Source of the DNA: Setophaga petechia
Lineage: Eukaryota > Chordata > Aves > Passeriformes > Parulidae
Reading direction: 5' to 3'
DNA: 64,000 nucleotides
Assembly (NCBI GenBank): GCA_024362935.1
Contig: JANCRA010000119.1
Span: forward strand, 1,247,501-1,311,500
Both the position numbers and the translations under genes were made by a program. The notes under the pieces were generated by a model. That model had not been told where the DNA came from. It did not search any database and saw only the letters and a list, made by a program, of their open reading frames with translations. Position 1 is the stretch's first letter. Each line of letters opens with the position of its first letter. Shown in pieces: positions 33,508 through 44,917 of this stretch.

Positions 33508-33864
33508 TGTTAAGAGAAGTTTTGTAGATGTATAGTTATCCTTCCTCTCCCCTTGCATTGTTATCACAGGATGACCTCAGTAGTCAGGGCATTTGGGAGG
33601 GTTGGCTTGTTGCTATGGCAGCACCTGACCTCCAATCAAGGTGTAAGACAGTGATCTCCACCTCTGGACAGTGAAGATGGAGTCGATTGACGAGACTTTG
33701 GGAGGGGCTAGAGGTATAAAAGACAGAGCATTCATTTGTAGATGAGCACATGGTGACTGAATCCTTTGCTCCTGGTGCTGTATTCCTTATTCAGTCCTCT
33801 GTTGTATTTTGATAAGGTCTTAATAAACCATTTAAATTTTTGAAAGTGAAAATGGTTTCTCACA
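33508..33864 (+). repeat. 3' LTR of the class I ERV
   Basis: The LTR of about 357 bp begins TGTTAAGAGAAG and ends TTTCTCACA. TATAAAA at 33715-33721 and AATAAA at 33822-33827 are correctly spaced. Ends are set from TG and CA next to the tract and are approximate. Confidence 0.7.
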
Positions 33865-34149
33865 TGGGGTTGGGGAATGTGGGGCAAGGTTGTCCACACT
33901 GGGTCACCTCTCAGGATACAACTTCTCTGGCCTGGCCAGACCTCTTCAGGAGAGACGTTGGATCAATATCAATCACAGAGTGCTGCAATCACCTCTTCTC
34001 TAAAGAGCACAGTAATAAAAAGCACCCTCTTTAAGATAGGAATACATATTTCTTAGAAGCTCTTTGAAATATTTCTCCAAAACTGTAAAAGAAAATCTGC
34101 CAAATGAACTGCACAAGAGCAGAGGGAAATCAAGGCAGAGCCATGGTTT

Positions 34150-34725
34150 GTAGGACTTGCTTGATCCTAATGAGCATTTGGAGCTGAGCCCTGCTGGAAC
34201 CTCAGGGCCTGAGAGGAGATTGCACAAACTTTTCCAGGAGTCAAAGTCAGAGGAGAAACTCAGAGTGTCTCAAAGCATGAATGTGTCCCACCGAGGTCCA
34301 TCCCAAACACAGGGTCCACATGGACTCCTTAGAGGGGAGAATTGGAGGCCAGAATTGGACAAAACACCTCTCAGAGATTCATAGCAGAAAGGAACATTCA
34401 AAGTACCTTAAAAACCTTGAGTATCACAAGGCATTAATGAGCCCCACTGAGTGTCAGTACAAAACTCTCAAGGGACTCATTAAAGCAGATAATTGGGACC
34501 ATGATTGCACAAACCTCTCACAAAGTCTGTATCAAAAGGGAAACACCAAGTACCTTAAAATAACTTAAGTACTTTGAAGCTTTAATGAGCCCCACTGAGT
34601 GTTGCTACTGACAAAGCCTCTCCAGGGTCTAATTAAAACACATAATTGGAGGCCATGATTACACAAAACTCTCAGAGAGTCCAAGGCAAAAGCAAAACCC
34701 AAAGTCCTTTGAAAAACCTGCAGTC
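34150..34725 (+). repeat. Tandem repeat of about 150 bp, four units
   Basis: The units share AATGAGCCCCACTGAGTGT (34435 and 34583; diverged forms near 34170 and 34283), ATTGGAGGCCA and CTCTCAGAGAGT. The spacing is about 148-150 bp. They run into family D. No gene is present. Confidence 0.65.
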
Positions 34726-34739
34726 CCTGCAGGGAGCAT

Positions 34740-35430
34740 TCAGGAGCCCCCAGGGCCATTGCTGAGCAAGGCTCTCCAGGGACTCCTTCCAGCAGATCCT
34801 TGAGGCCACTGGGATGTGGGCTGGGGGGGATGCTGAGGGCAGGACAAGGGGCTGACAGTGCCCAGCCTGGCTGGGGCTGTGCCAGGAGGCCCCAGGGCCT
34901 CAGGACAAGGTGTCTCCTCCCAGCCCTTGGTGGCACAGACCCTGCTGTGCCCCAGGGCACCAAGACTTGGCTTCTCTTTGTCCCTACCTGTCATCACTGC
35001 CTGCAGTTCTCTGCTCTGCCTGGGGTCTGGGGACACTTTCTCAGTCGTGTTCCTCAGTGGTACCCATTAAAAGTCCAAGAAACTTTGGAGTTGGATTCTG
35101 CCTTGGAGTTCTGGAGAGGTTTCTTCAGCACCCTCTCAGGGACTGATGTTCAGGGCCTCAGCACAAAACCCCAGAGGCTCATTGAAGTCCTTGTGCTGTG
35201 TCTGTGCTGCTGAGCTGGGCTGGGCTCCTGGCACAGAGGCAGCTCCTGGTAACCAAGAAGAGCTTCAAAAGCACATTTGTCTTGATGAGCAGCTCTTCTG
35301 CCAGCCCAGCAGGGCTGGGGCACTGCCTGCAGCCAGCCTGGGCACAGCACAGAGGCATAGAGGGGTTAAACTCAGCCTGGGCTGGGAGCACAGAGCAGAA
35401 CTCACTCAGGGCTCACTAGAGCAGTAATCA
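34740..35430 (+). repeat. Low-copy repeat family D, copy 2
   Basis: The sequence matches 10700-12000 in the same direction: CTCATTGAAGTCCTTGTGCTG and CTGCTGAGCTGGGCTGGGCT, then CAGAGGCAGCTCCTGG without the LTR-B insert (empty site 35234-35238). No coding sequence is recognised. Confidence 0.65.
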
Positions 35431-36349
35431 TCCCAGGCTTTGAAACAGTCATTCCCTGGCTGTGGGAAGAGAAGCTGCAGTTCCTGCAGGGATCTCCTGG
35501 AGCTGGCACATCCCACAGCTTTTTAGGAGCTTTCAGGAGCTCTCTCAGAGCTGCTCCAGGGCAGGGCTGTGGCCCTAGGGCAGGGCTGGCTTTCCCTGCT
35601 GCCCCAGCCCAGGCACAGCCCAAGGCAGCTCCTGTTGCCGGGCTCTGCTGCAGGGCTGAGCAGCCGAGGCTGCAGCCAGGGGTGCCCAGGGCTGTCGGGC
35701 AGAGCAGGGTCCTGCAGCCCAGGGCGCTGTGCTGGGGCAGGGACTCTGCTGCCTGCCAGGGACAGCTCTCAGCCGGCCCGGGGAGCTGCTCCCAGCGCTG
35801 GGGAGAAGCTCTGGGAGGAAGGAGCTCCGGAGGTCACTTCCCAAAGAAGGTAAGCCTGGGATTGCTGTAAAGATCAGGAACTTCCCTGAGAGTGTTTTCA
35901 ATTTCCTGCTTGGAGAAGGATGGGAATGTTGGGGTCATGACAAAAGTATTTTTTCATTTTATACAATTTCCATATATTTGTAGCTCTATAAATTACTATT
36001 ATATAGTTATGAATCTAAAATCCTTACTTTACTGTGTAACACTCTTAATAAACTCTATTAAACTATTATTATAGACTTCTATAACTATATTCCTTAACTA
36101 ACTCTAGTATGTTCCCTAGCCTTTTTCTTTGATTTTAGAACAATAAGCTGTCTAAATGCATTCCTGAAATACTTATAGTATACAATACATATAGTATCCT
36201 GTATAGTCTTATTATCAGGAAGAGGACCTACAAGAAGAACATTTTTGTTTTTGACCACAGTATGAACAGTCATAACAAAAAGTGAAGGCAAAGAAGCCTT
36301 TGCACCTACTCCAACGGGTTGAGCCAGGGGTGTGTAACTGGGCTAAGTG
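35431..36349. other. Region without recognised gene
   Basis: The first part is GC-rich with overlapping open frames on both strands and no domain. From about 35940 it becomes very AT-rich and may be old retroviral 3' sequence, which I cannot prove. Confidence 0.4.
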
Positions 36350-36431
36350 AATCTCCTATTGGATGTTCCTGTTAAATATGATAATTAATCAATCTCCTAT
36401 TGGATGTTCCTGTTAAATATGATAATTAATC
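36350..36431 (+). repeat. Perfect 41-bp direct tandem duplication
   Basis: Two identical 41-bp units begin AATCTCCTATTGGATG. Each holds an inverted CCAAT box (ATTGG). Duplicated CCAAT-bearing units just upstream of TAATAAATTG and a GC-rich stretch resemble LTR enhancer repeats, but LTR ends are not visible. Confidence 0.7.
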
Positions 36432-36722
36432 AATCTTAATAAATTGCTGAAATCAGGCCCCGGGTGTGCCCCGTTCTCACTGGGACACCTGGAAGCTTCC
36501 AATGAAGATCTGGTTTTTACTTTACTGTTCTAACACTGTTGCAAGGGGTTTTTTCTCTTTTGATTATAGACAACAGGGGGACGAGAGAAGCAGAACAGGA
36601 ATACAGCAGAATTGTAATCCCAGAATCACAGAGCATTCTGAGTTAAAAGGGACACACAGGATCATCAAAAGAATGCTTGAACATTTACAGAGACTCCAGA
36701 ACTGTAACTCTGGGTAGTCAGT

Positions 36723-37016
36723 TGTCGCTATCAGACACAAAGGAACACGAGCACACACCTCTTTCAAGGTGAAGGAAAAAAGGGAAGGTTTATTTTCTGA
36801 CTCCTATATTTATAGTTTTACAAAGGTGACAGAGGATTGGAGGGTGACAGTGACACCTCTCCAATGACACTGGCTACAACAACAGTCCATCAATTCTCTC
36901 CTCCTCCATCAAAGGAATGTGAACAATAAGTTATTTACAAGAAAGTGCGTGATAAAGTTCCTTAGAAGAATGTCAACATCAGAAGGCCTTGAGAATCTTA
37001 AAAAACCAGGGTGACA
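36723..37016 (-). mobile_element. Solo LTR, ERVK-like
   Basis: The 294-bp insert is bounded by GTCAGT at 36717-36722 and 37017-37022. Plus-strand ends are TGTCGCTATC and GGGTGACA. The complement of AATAAA (36788-36793 area) and of a TATA box (CTATATTTATAG near 36805) place it on the minus strand. A weak CR1-like 3' tail lies just upstream (about 36615-36670). Confidence 0.7.
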
Positions 37017-37022
37017 GTCAGT

Positions 37023-38095
37023 CTCTCTGCTGGGAGCTTCCCAAAGGGCCCTCAGCCACTCCTCAGCCCTGGACAGCAGCAGCATCACCTTCGCAGGGCC
37101 CAGCAGGGCTCTCCTGAGCTGCCCTTGCCCAGCTGCACACAGAGCCTGTCCCAGCCAGGGCCCTGCACACAGGCAGGTTTCTGTAGGGCTGGGCCAGGGC
37201 ACACAGGCTGGGATGGTCTCTGTGAGGGCTGGCAGGGACAAGGCTCCTCTCAGGAAGTAATGTCCAGGCCCAGGGAGATGCTCAGGAAGGAGAGGGGGCT
37301 GAAGAGAGCAGTGCTGGGGGCAGGAGGGCACTGTTGGTGTGTGAGAGGTGCTGGGCACAGCTGGGCACAGGAACACTGTCCTGAGTGCCCGGCTGCCTCT
37401 GCCCTGCCCTCTCAGGTACAGCACCACAACATCTTCTCTTGGTTCTGCACAGCCCTGATATTGTCACTGTTATCTGCTGCTCTCAGGGAGGCTCTGGCAT
37501 TTGCAGCAGCTGAGTCAGGCACTGCCCTTGGCATTCCTACCAGACAGGGCTGTCCAGGGGAATGGGGTGTCCAAGCTTCCCTCGCACCTGTGGGGCTGTG
37601 GGCAAAGCAGTGCATGGGAAAGGGGAATGAGCTGAGCCCCCTCCCTGAGATCCCATCATGGGCACAGCCAGGGATCTCCTTGCTGTGTCCTTCCAAGCTC
37701 TGAGCTGCCCTCCTGGGCGCAAATCTGTGCCAGAGCCTCTGGGAGTTCCCTGAATGTCCCACAGGGAAGGGCAGAGCTGCCAGAGCTGAGGAAGTGCTGC
37801 TGGGTTTGCCAACGGAGTCGGGAGTGTCCTTGGCACAAGGGGGTGCTGAGACCTTTCCCAAAGACCTTTAGAGAGGGGGAGACACTCAGGGATCCCTCTG
37901 CTCTGGGCAGGGTCTGGTTTATCCCAGGGTGACCCAGGAGTGTGATTGTGCTCTGATTGCAGCTAAAGGTTTTCCCAGAGCACAAACAAGGGTGGGTGAG
38001 TCCCAGTGTGACAGTCTGCAAGGAATGGCCAAGGTTTGGCTCAAAGCAGCCTCTCCTGACTTGTCACTGTCCTTTCTCCATGAACAGGTTCCCAT
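37023..38095. other. Upstream region of the olfactory receptor
   Basis: No gene is recognised. The frame at 37011-37703 (230 codons) is in GC-rich DNA, has no domain and overlaps a long minus-strand frame. A pyrimidine-rich stretch ending CCATGAACAG at about 38088 could be the splice acceptor that often precedes single-exon receptor coding regions. Confidence 0.4.
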
Positions 38096-39043
38096 ATGAC
38101 ACTACAGCAAATATCCAACAACAGCTCCATCAGGCACTTCCTCCTGCTGGCATTGGCAGACACGCAGCAGCTGCAGCTCCTGCACTTCTGCCTCTTGCTG
38201 GGCATCTCCCTGGCTGCCCTCCTGGGCAACAGCCTCATCATCAGCGCCGTAGCCTGTGGCCACCACCTGCACACGCCCATGTTCTTCTTCCTGCTCAACC
38301 TGGCCCTCAGCGACCTGGGCTCCATCTGCACCACTGTCCCCAAAGCCATGCACAATTCCCTCTGGGACACCAGGACCATCTCCTACACTGGATGTGCTGC
38401 ACAGTTATTTATGCTCATCTTCTTTCTTGCAACAGAGTTTTATCTTCTGACCATCACGTGCTACGACCATTGTGTGTCCATCTGCAAACCCCTGCACTAC
38501 GGGACCCTCCTGGGCAGCAGCACTTGTGCCCACATGGCAGCAGCTACCTGGGCCAGTGCCTTTCTCACTGCTCTCATGCACACAGCCAATACATTTTCCC
38601 TTCCCCTGTGCCATGGCACTGCCCTGGGACACTTCTTCTGTGAAATCCCACAGATCCTCAAGCTCTCTTGCTCAAATTCCTACCTCAGGGAACTGGGGCT
38701 TCTTGTAGTTACCGGTAGTTTAGGTTTTGGTTGTTTTGTGTTCATTGTTTTCTCCTATGTGCAGATCTTCAGGGCCGTGCTGAGGATCCTCTCTGAGCAG
38801 GGACGGCACAAAGCCTTTTCCACCTGCCTCCCTCACCTGGCCGTGGTCTCCCTGTTCATCAGCACTGCAGTGTTTGCCTACCTGAAGCCCCCCTCCCTGT
38901 CCTCCCCATCCCTGGATCTGGCCCTGTCAATTCTGTACTCGGTGGTGCCTCCAACCCTGAACCCCCTCATCTACAGCCTGAGGAACCAGGAGCTCAAGGC
39001 TGCAGTGAGGAGACTGATGACAGGACGGTTTCAGAAATATTAA
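38096..39043 (+). CDS. Olfactory receptor, OR14-like, intact frame
   Basis: This is a seven-helix odorant receptor of the expanded avian OR14-like group, which signals through the olfactory G protein at sensory cilia. The 315-codon frame is uninterrupted. Landmarks: N-glycosylation NNSS at 8-11, GN in helix 1 (44-45), PMFFFLLNLALSDL at 61-74, Cys100, KAFSTC at 239-244 (helix 6), LNPLIYSLRN from 288 (helix 7). The usual DRY motif after helix 3 is DHC (124-126), which may weaken G-protein coupling. The usual first codon (ATG before SNSS) is ATA here; the ATG five codons upstream is used for this call. AATAAA lies at 39074-39079. It is a functional candidate but not certain. Confidence 0.85.
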   Translation: MTLQQISNNSSIRHFLLLALADTQQLQLLHFCLLLGISLAALLGNSLIISAVACGHHLHTPMFFFLLNLALSDLGSICTTVPKAMHNSLWDTRTISYTGCAAQLFMLIFFLATEFYLLTITCYDHCVSICKPLHYGTLLGSSTCAHMAAATWASAFLTALMHTANTFSLPLCHGTALGHFFCEIPQILKLSCSNSYLRELGLLVVTGSLGFGCFVFIVFSYVQIFRAVLRILSEQGRHKAFSTCLPHLAVVSLFISTAVFAYLKPPSLSSPSLDLALSILYSVVPPTLNPLIYSLRNQELKAAVRRLMTGRFQKY

Positions 39044-39999
39044 ACTGTTGGCCAATTTCTGAAAAAAACTTCTAATAAAAGTGATCTTTGATATTTGTTC
39101 TTGGTTTCATTGAGGATGTTCTTTTTCTTGGTTTTACCTTTATAATATTGTCCACAAAGAAATGTCATTTTTTGTTCAATTTCTTATTATGTTTCCCTCC
39201 ACGTTCCCTGTAGCCATAGATTGTGTCAATGAGGGGTTGCACTCTTGTTGGCTCAAAATTGAACTAAAGGATGTCCCAGCAAAGTTTTCTGCAGGGATGC
39301 CCTTTTGTTGCCTTCTCTGGAGCTGCAGCAGCAATGTCTGTGTGCAGAGCTGGGGGCAGATCAGGGCTGGCCCAGCAGCTGTGCCCAGCAGCAGGAGCAG
39401 CATTTGGTGTAGCCAGTGCTGCTGCCATGGCCCTGCCCTGCTGCCCTGGTGGCCCTGGTGTTACTGTAGGGCCTGAGTGCTCTCGGGGCCAGGCACAGCC
39501 CTGGGGGTGGCAGTGCCGGGGCTGCAGCAAGGACAGGCCATGGGCACTGCTGGGGCAGCCCTGACGCCTCAGGCCACAGCCTGGGGGCTCCAGGCTCCTT
39601 GCTCAGGCTCTCTCAAGAACACGGCCAGGCCAATGCTCAGCACAGAAAACCCCCGTGAGCAGCCCCATGCTGTTGCTGTGAGACATGAACCTGAGGGAGC
39701 ACAAATGCCATCAGCCCCTGGGACCAGCAAGGGCTGGGGGCACCAGGGAAACCACTCAGCTTTGTCCTGGCCTCTGCCCTCAACCAGAAAGTTTGTTCCC
39801 ATCAGCTGGGAGTTTCCTGTCCCACTGCAGACGCTGTTGCTCAGAGCCAGGGCTGCCTGGCAGCCACCCCCAAACTGCCCTGAGCATTTCCTTGGCTTTG
39901 CCTTTGCTTTCTTTACTCTTCCTGCTACAAATTTCTTCCTGTTACCCACCTCTGTTCCTTCCGCTGCAAACAACCTATCTCTGCCCTGCTCCTGCTGGC

Positions 40000-40300
40000 C
40001 ACCCCATTCCTGAGCCAGGCCAGGAGCCATTGGCCTTCTTGCCCACCTGGGTACACTGCTGCCTCATGTCCAGCCTGCTGTCCATCAGTCCCTGCAGGTC
40101 CCTTGCTGCCTGGCTGCTCTCCAGCCACTCTGTCCCCAGCCTGTAGTGCTGCAGGGGTTGTTATGGCCAAAGTGCAGGACCTGGCACTTGGACTTGTTAA
40201 ACCTCACCTTGTTGGATTTGGGCCCTGGATCCAGCCTGTCCAGGGCCCTGTGCAGAGCCCTCCTACCCTCCAGTAGATCAACACACCCAGAGAACTTGGT
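40000..40300 (-). mobile_element. CR1 LINE fragment
   Basis: On the minus strand this matches the CR1 part at 53700-54020 (GACACCAAG is at the end; AACCCCTGCAGCACTACAGG in the middle). It contains the end of the RT region and lacks the 3' tail. It ends next to the minisatellite. Confidence 0.7.
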
Positions 40301-40309
40301 GTCACCACG

Positions 40310-41175
40310 GTTCCATGAGGCCTCCCAGTGTCACAATGTCCCTTTGGTTCCATGGCACCTTTTGGTGTCACAAAGTCCCTTGGATCCTTGGGCCCACAGT
40401 GTCACAATGGCCCTTGGTCCCCCAAGGCCCTGCAGTGTCACAATGGATCCTTGGTTCCATGAGGTCTGGCAGTGCAGCAATGCTCTCCTTGGTTCCACAG
40501 TGTCACAATGGCCTCTTGGTCCCAAGGGCCACCACCATGGTGTCAAACATGTTTCCTTCATTCCAGGAGTCCTGAGGAGCAGCACTGGCCCCTTGGTTCC
40601 ATGGGGCCCTGCAGTGTCACAGTGGCCCCATCATGACACCAGGTCCTGCTCTGTCACAATGCTCTGCCTGGTTCCGCAAGGCCCTGCAGGGTCACAGTGG
40701 CCTTTTGGTTCCATGAGGCCTCAGAGTGCCACAATGGATTCCATGGTGCTGCAGTGTCACAATGGAGCCCTGGTGACAGAAGATCCTGTAGTGTCACCAG
40801 GGACCCTTAGTTCCATGGGGCACCACAGTGTCACAATTGTTCCCTCAGTTCGCAGAGTCCTTGCAATGGAGCAATGGTCCCTTGATTCCGTTGTCCCCAG
40901 GCTCTCCCAAGGGTCTTCTGGTTCCAGAGTGGCACAATGGCCCCTTGGTTCCACAAGGCCCTGCAATGTAACAGTGGCCTCTGTGGTTCCACTAGGACCC
41001 AGACTGTCACCATGGACTCCTTGCTTCTGTTCAGCCCCACAGTGTCCCAATGGCCCCTTGGCTCTGTGCTGCCATGTCGTACACAGTGTCACCATGGTCC
41101 TCTTAGTGCCACCAGGCCCTGCAGTGTCACAATGGCCCCTTGCCTGCCCAGGGTCCTGCAGTGTCCCAATCATCA
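40310..41175 (+). repeat. Minisatellite of about 37 bp
   Basis: About 23 degenerate units carry TGTCACAATGG, CCCTTGGTTCCATG and GGCCCTGCAG. The inverted array is at 47290-49115, and further pieces are at 58240-58585 and 59141-59290. No gene is present; open frames are a result of unit length being near a multiple of three. Confidence 0.85.
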
Positions 41176-41760
41176 GAGAATCAACCAGGCTGCAAAAGAC
41201 CTTGGAGAGCATCAAGTCCAACCTGGGACTCAACACAGCCTTGTCACCCAGACCATGGCACTGAGTGCCACATCCAGTCTTTCTTTAAACACTTCCAGGG
41301 ATAGTGACTTACCCACCTCCCTGGGCAGCCCATTCCAATGCCCAATCACCCTTTGTGTAAAAAATATTTCCTAGTGTCCAGCCTTAATGCTCCCAGGTGC
41401 TGCCTTTGGCTTTGTCCTTTTGTCCTGTCACTGTTCCCTGGGAAAAGAGTCCAACTCTCACCTGGCTGCACCCTCCTGTCAGGGAGTTGTAGAGAGTGAT
41501 GAGATCTCCCCTGAGCCTTCTCTTCTCCAGGATAAACAACCCCAGCTCCCTCAGCCACTCCTCACAGGACTTTTACCCCAGACCTCTCACCAGCCTTGTT
41601 GCCCTTCTCTGGACATGCTCCAGCCCCTCCATGTCCTTCCTACATTGGAGTCCCAGAACTGGACACAGCACTCGAGGTGCTGCCCAAGCAGTGCTAAGCA
41701 CAGGGGAAGAATCCCTGCCCTGGTCCTACTGGCCACATCATTCCTGATCCATAGGAGTGC
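41165..41760 (-). mobile_element. CR1 LINE 3' end
   Basis: The reverse complement is a typical CR1 3' region: ACACTTCCAGGGAT, GGGCAGCCCATTCCAATGCC and CTTCTCTTCTCCAGGATAAA are read here on the plus strand in inverted order. The start (CATCAGAGAATCAACC) corresponds to the 3' tail. It is 5'-truncated and inactive. Confidence 0.8.
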
Positions 41761-44227
41761 CAGGGGTTGGATGAGGGAAATGGTGGGGTGGGGGCAAAGT
41801 CTGCTATATTGTCAACCATGAAGGGTCTTGATCATCATATCTATACAGACTGAAGTAGGAGGTGCTGGCATCAGTATCAATTGGATATTGCTGATACGAA
41901 ACTATAAACAGGAAAAGAATACTGGATAAAACAGTTGTCTCTCCTTTTTTTTTAATATATCAGATTCACTTTGAACACACTTCTGGACTCAGGCCAGGCC
42001 TTGTGGGGCAAGGCCAGCACCTGTGCAAGGCATTGCAAACAGGCAAGTGGCCCAGAGAGGAGGCTGCTCTGTGCCCTTGCTGGCATGGACAGAGCAGGGA
42101 GGGGCCCAGGACATTTGTCAGCACCAGCCTCTGTGCCCAGCCCTTGGCAGCCCTGGCTGCTGAGCCCAGCTGTGGCCTGGGCTGAGTTTGGCTGTGGCCC
42201 AGCTCCATTCTCCTGCAGGGCTCAGGGCCTGTTCCCAGCCATGGCCAGCCCTGGTCGGCCTCTCTGCTGGCCCAGAAGCCGGCAGAGCCCGGGGCAGGGC
42301 TGTCTGTGCAGCCGCACAGGTGCAATGGGCTCTGCAGGAGCTGGCAGAGGCTGCCCAGCAGGGAGGCCATGGGGCACAGAGCCCCAAGGCTGCTGTGGGC
42401 ACCACGGCACAGGGGCTGTTCCCAGCCACAATGCTCCTGGCCTGGGCTGGGCCTGCACAGGGGCTGGGCCACCATGGCTGGGCCAGCACAGGGCACAGAG
42501 AGGCTGACAGCAAGGCCAGGCACACACAGGGAATTGCTGAGCATGGCCTGCACTGGCCAGGCCTGACTGTGCCAAAGGCAGAGCTCAGCTGCCCTTGGGG
42601 GCTGCAGCAACAGTCCAGAGCCCAAAGAGCCTCCATGGCTGTGCTGGAGACCAAGGCTGCAGCAGGGAAATGCAGGGCTGCTGCGTGATGGGGAGGGCAT
42701 TGAATTCCAGCACACACCTCAGCTCTCTGATGATCCCGGCACCATGCTGGGCCCTGTTTCACACTGGAGCAGAGCAGATGTTGATGGGACAGGAGCCCTG
42801 TGGGGCTGGCAGGGACCTGCAGCTTGCAAGGTGCTCTGCTCTCCCTCAGGTGCTCTTGGAGAGATTCAATCCCAGCTGGGCACCTCAAGGCACAAGTGGC
42901 ACTGCCTGTTCATGGGCACACAGTTAATGTCTGCCTGGAAAGGGGCACAGGTATTAATACTGGTTTGTTTCATAATGTACGAGGAAATCTTTATTATCTG
43001 GGTCATTCGAGTACTTTTAAGAAATGGCAGTCGTCCCATCAGGAACAGGAATTTTCTGGATCTACTGGATTGTTCTCCTAATGGCAGCAGAAGAAATGCT
43101 GTTCTTCCCCTCTACTTGTGTCATCAATACTCGGTCTAATATTTCATGACCATCTTCCTTCAGGTGTTTCTAGCTCTCCTGTTTGCATGGTTGTGTCTAA
43201 GGACATCTCTTCACTAGACCAAATGGATTTATGTCCTTCCCATTGCTCCAAGATTTCCTCCTCCAGATGCTCTTTGGTCATTCCATTTTCTCTCAGCTGA
43301 CTGGTTTACTGCTTTGAGTTCCAGGGAGTACCCAATCTTCCTAAAGTTCAAATAAATATTACATTAGTCAACATCTTAATTGTGTTTATATCTATCACAG
43401 AATTACCATTTCTTATGTCTCTGTCTAAAACTGTTCCTGTCTGCAAATCCCTTGAGGATGGTGGACATGTCAGATGCTGCTGGGACATCCCAGGGAGCTG
43501 AGGGAAGAGCTGTGATGGTTATTAAACTGTTCAAATGTTCAACTTGTGTTTGTTGGCAAGAAACCTTTCTGTGCCTCTGAGGGTCACCAGTCCCTGGGCC
43601 CAAAGGACACAAACCTGATGAGTTGTGGTTCCCACTGCAGGAGCTGCACTTGGACCTTGGCTCTGCACAGGAGAGCTCTTCATCCCCTTTCTCTCTTTTC
43701 CTCCCTCTGGGCATGGAGGGAGCTCCTGACTTCAGCCTGTGACTCGTGTGTGCAAAGAGCAAATCTTGGCAGAATCGGGACAGGGAGGGTTTGGGAGACT
43801 TTGGGATTTGTGCTGAGCACAGAAGGTGTTCTCCATTGCTCTGAGGATGTCTGTTGTGCAAAGCGGATTTATTATCCAGCAGAGGAATGACTTTTGCATT
43901 TGATGGAGCTGTGTCTTCCCTTGCCTTTGCTGGCTGACAAGAAATGAACATCCTTCTGTGTCTCGGGCAGCTCCTTCTCCAAGGAAAGTAAGTGGGAGTT
44001 AGAGCCAAGGAGCTGACAGCTGCAGGTGCAACCTGGGCTGGAGGGAGCTCAGATTTGCACAAGGCTGCTCTGAGTGCCAGGGCTTGGATGGGGGAAATGG
44101 TGGGGTGGGGGTAGGGACAGAGCCTGATTGATTGTCAGCCATGAAGGATCTTGATTTTCATATCTATTCCAACTGCATGAGGAGGTACTTGGATTCAGTG
44201 GCAATTTAAGATTACACATATATAGCA

Positions 44228-44758
44228 ATGCTGCTCGGCCTAGGAGCAGCCGGAACGGCAACAGGTGTCTTGGCCCGAGCAACTCAACACCAAGGACTGT
44301 CCCAGCTGCAGATGACAATCGACAAGGATCTGCAGAGGATCGAGAAATCCATTTCCTTTCTGGAGAAGTCAGTCTCCTCACTTTCAGAGGTGGTCCTGCA
44401 GAACAGGCAAGGACTGGACCTCCTGCTCGTGCAGCAAGGAGGCCTGTGTGCTGCCCTGAAAGAGGAATGCTGCTTCTAGGCGGACCACACGGGAGTCGTT
44501 AGAGACTCCATGGCAGAACTCCGAAACAGACTGGCTCAGAGACAGAAAGACAGGTAAGCCCAGCAGGGCTGGTTCGAATCCTGGTTCAATCGATCACCAT
44601 GGCTAACCACCCTAATTTCTACCCTAGTAGGTCCATTGGCAATGCTGCTTTTAGCTGTTACCTTCGGACCATGCGTGCTGAACAAGCTAGTCTCATTCGT
44701 TCGGACCCGCCTAGAACGGACTGACATCCTGTTTGTAGGACAACAACAAATGCTGTGA
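44228..44758 (+). pseudogene. env: env transmembrane subunit, gamma-like, two stops
   Basis: The frame starts inside the fusion-peptide-like region ([12 protein letters not shown], residues 2-13) and continues with a heptad-like stretch (30-58). The segment [17 protein letters not shown] and Cys74-x6-Cys81-Cys82 follow, the covalent-subunit signature of gamma-type Env. A stop follows at residue 84 and another about 26 codons later. A hydrophobic anchor (GPLAMLLLAVTFGPCVL) and tail run to a stop at 44756-44758. The surface subunit is missing. No intact Env can be made. Confidence 0.85.
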
Positions 44759-44917
44759 ATTCAACAGGGAACACTGCCGGTCACGAGAAACTTGCCTGGC
44801 AGAAACTTACTCAGGTTTCCCAAAACCCTTTTCCCTTGTCAAACCCCAACCTTTTACCTCATTTTAATGCCTATGTGTATGACTACCTCATTCATTTGTG
44901 AAAGAGAGGGGGCGAGA

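Larger units (their letters stand above)
29450..33864 (+). mobile_element. Class I (gamma-like) ERV, 5' and env deleted
   Basis: The order is protease end, RT, RNase H, integrase, non-coding or env-less 3' region, polypurine-like tract (about 33484-33495), LTR. There is no 5' LTR, gag or env. The integrase ends with a GPF-type domain (GDWVMIKSW...PQWEGPFQVLL), typical of gamma-like retroviruses. It directly follows the LTR-B at 29437. Boundaries are approximate. Confidence 0.8.
38096..40300 (+). repeat. Low-copy repeat family C, copy 1
   Basis: The receptor and about 1.2 kb downstream are mirrored at 53690-57417. Downstream anchors are 39360-39640 with 55930-56220 and 39800-39960 with 55330-55490. 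Near 39988 this copy jumps directly to CR1 sequence that in the other copy lies about 1.3 kb further on. The frames in 39162-40013 are not coding. Confidence 0.8.

Noticed and set aside
18250..33864. A single intact retrovirus capable of movement
   Set aside because: Each of the three elements has stops, frameshifts, missing genes or lost catalytic residues, and none has a matching pair of LTRs here.
37011..37703. 230-codon frame upstream of the receptor as a possible gene
   Set aside because: GC-rich DNA with long frames on both strands, no domain, and not preserved next to the other receptor copy.
40146..41264. 372-codon frame in the minisatellite
   Set aside because: It is the repeat read through; the protein is a degenerate repeat of the 37-bp unit and starts in inverted CR1.
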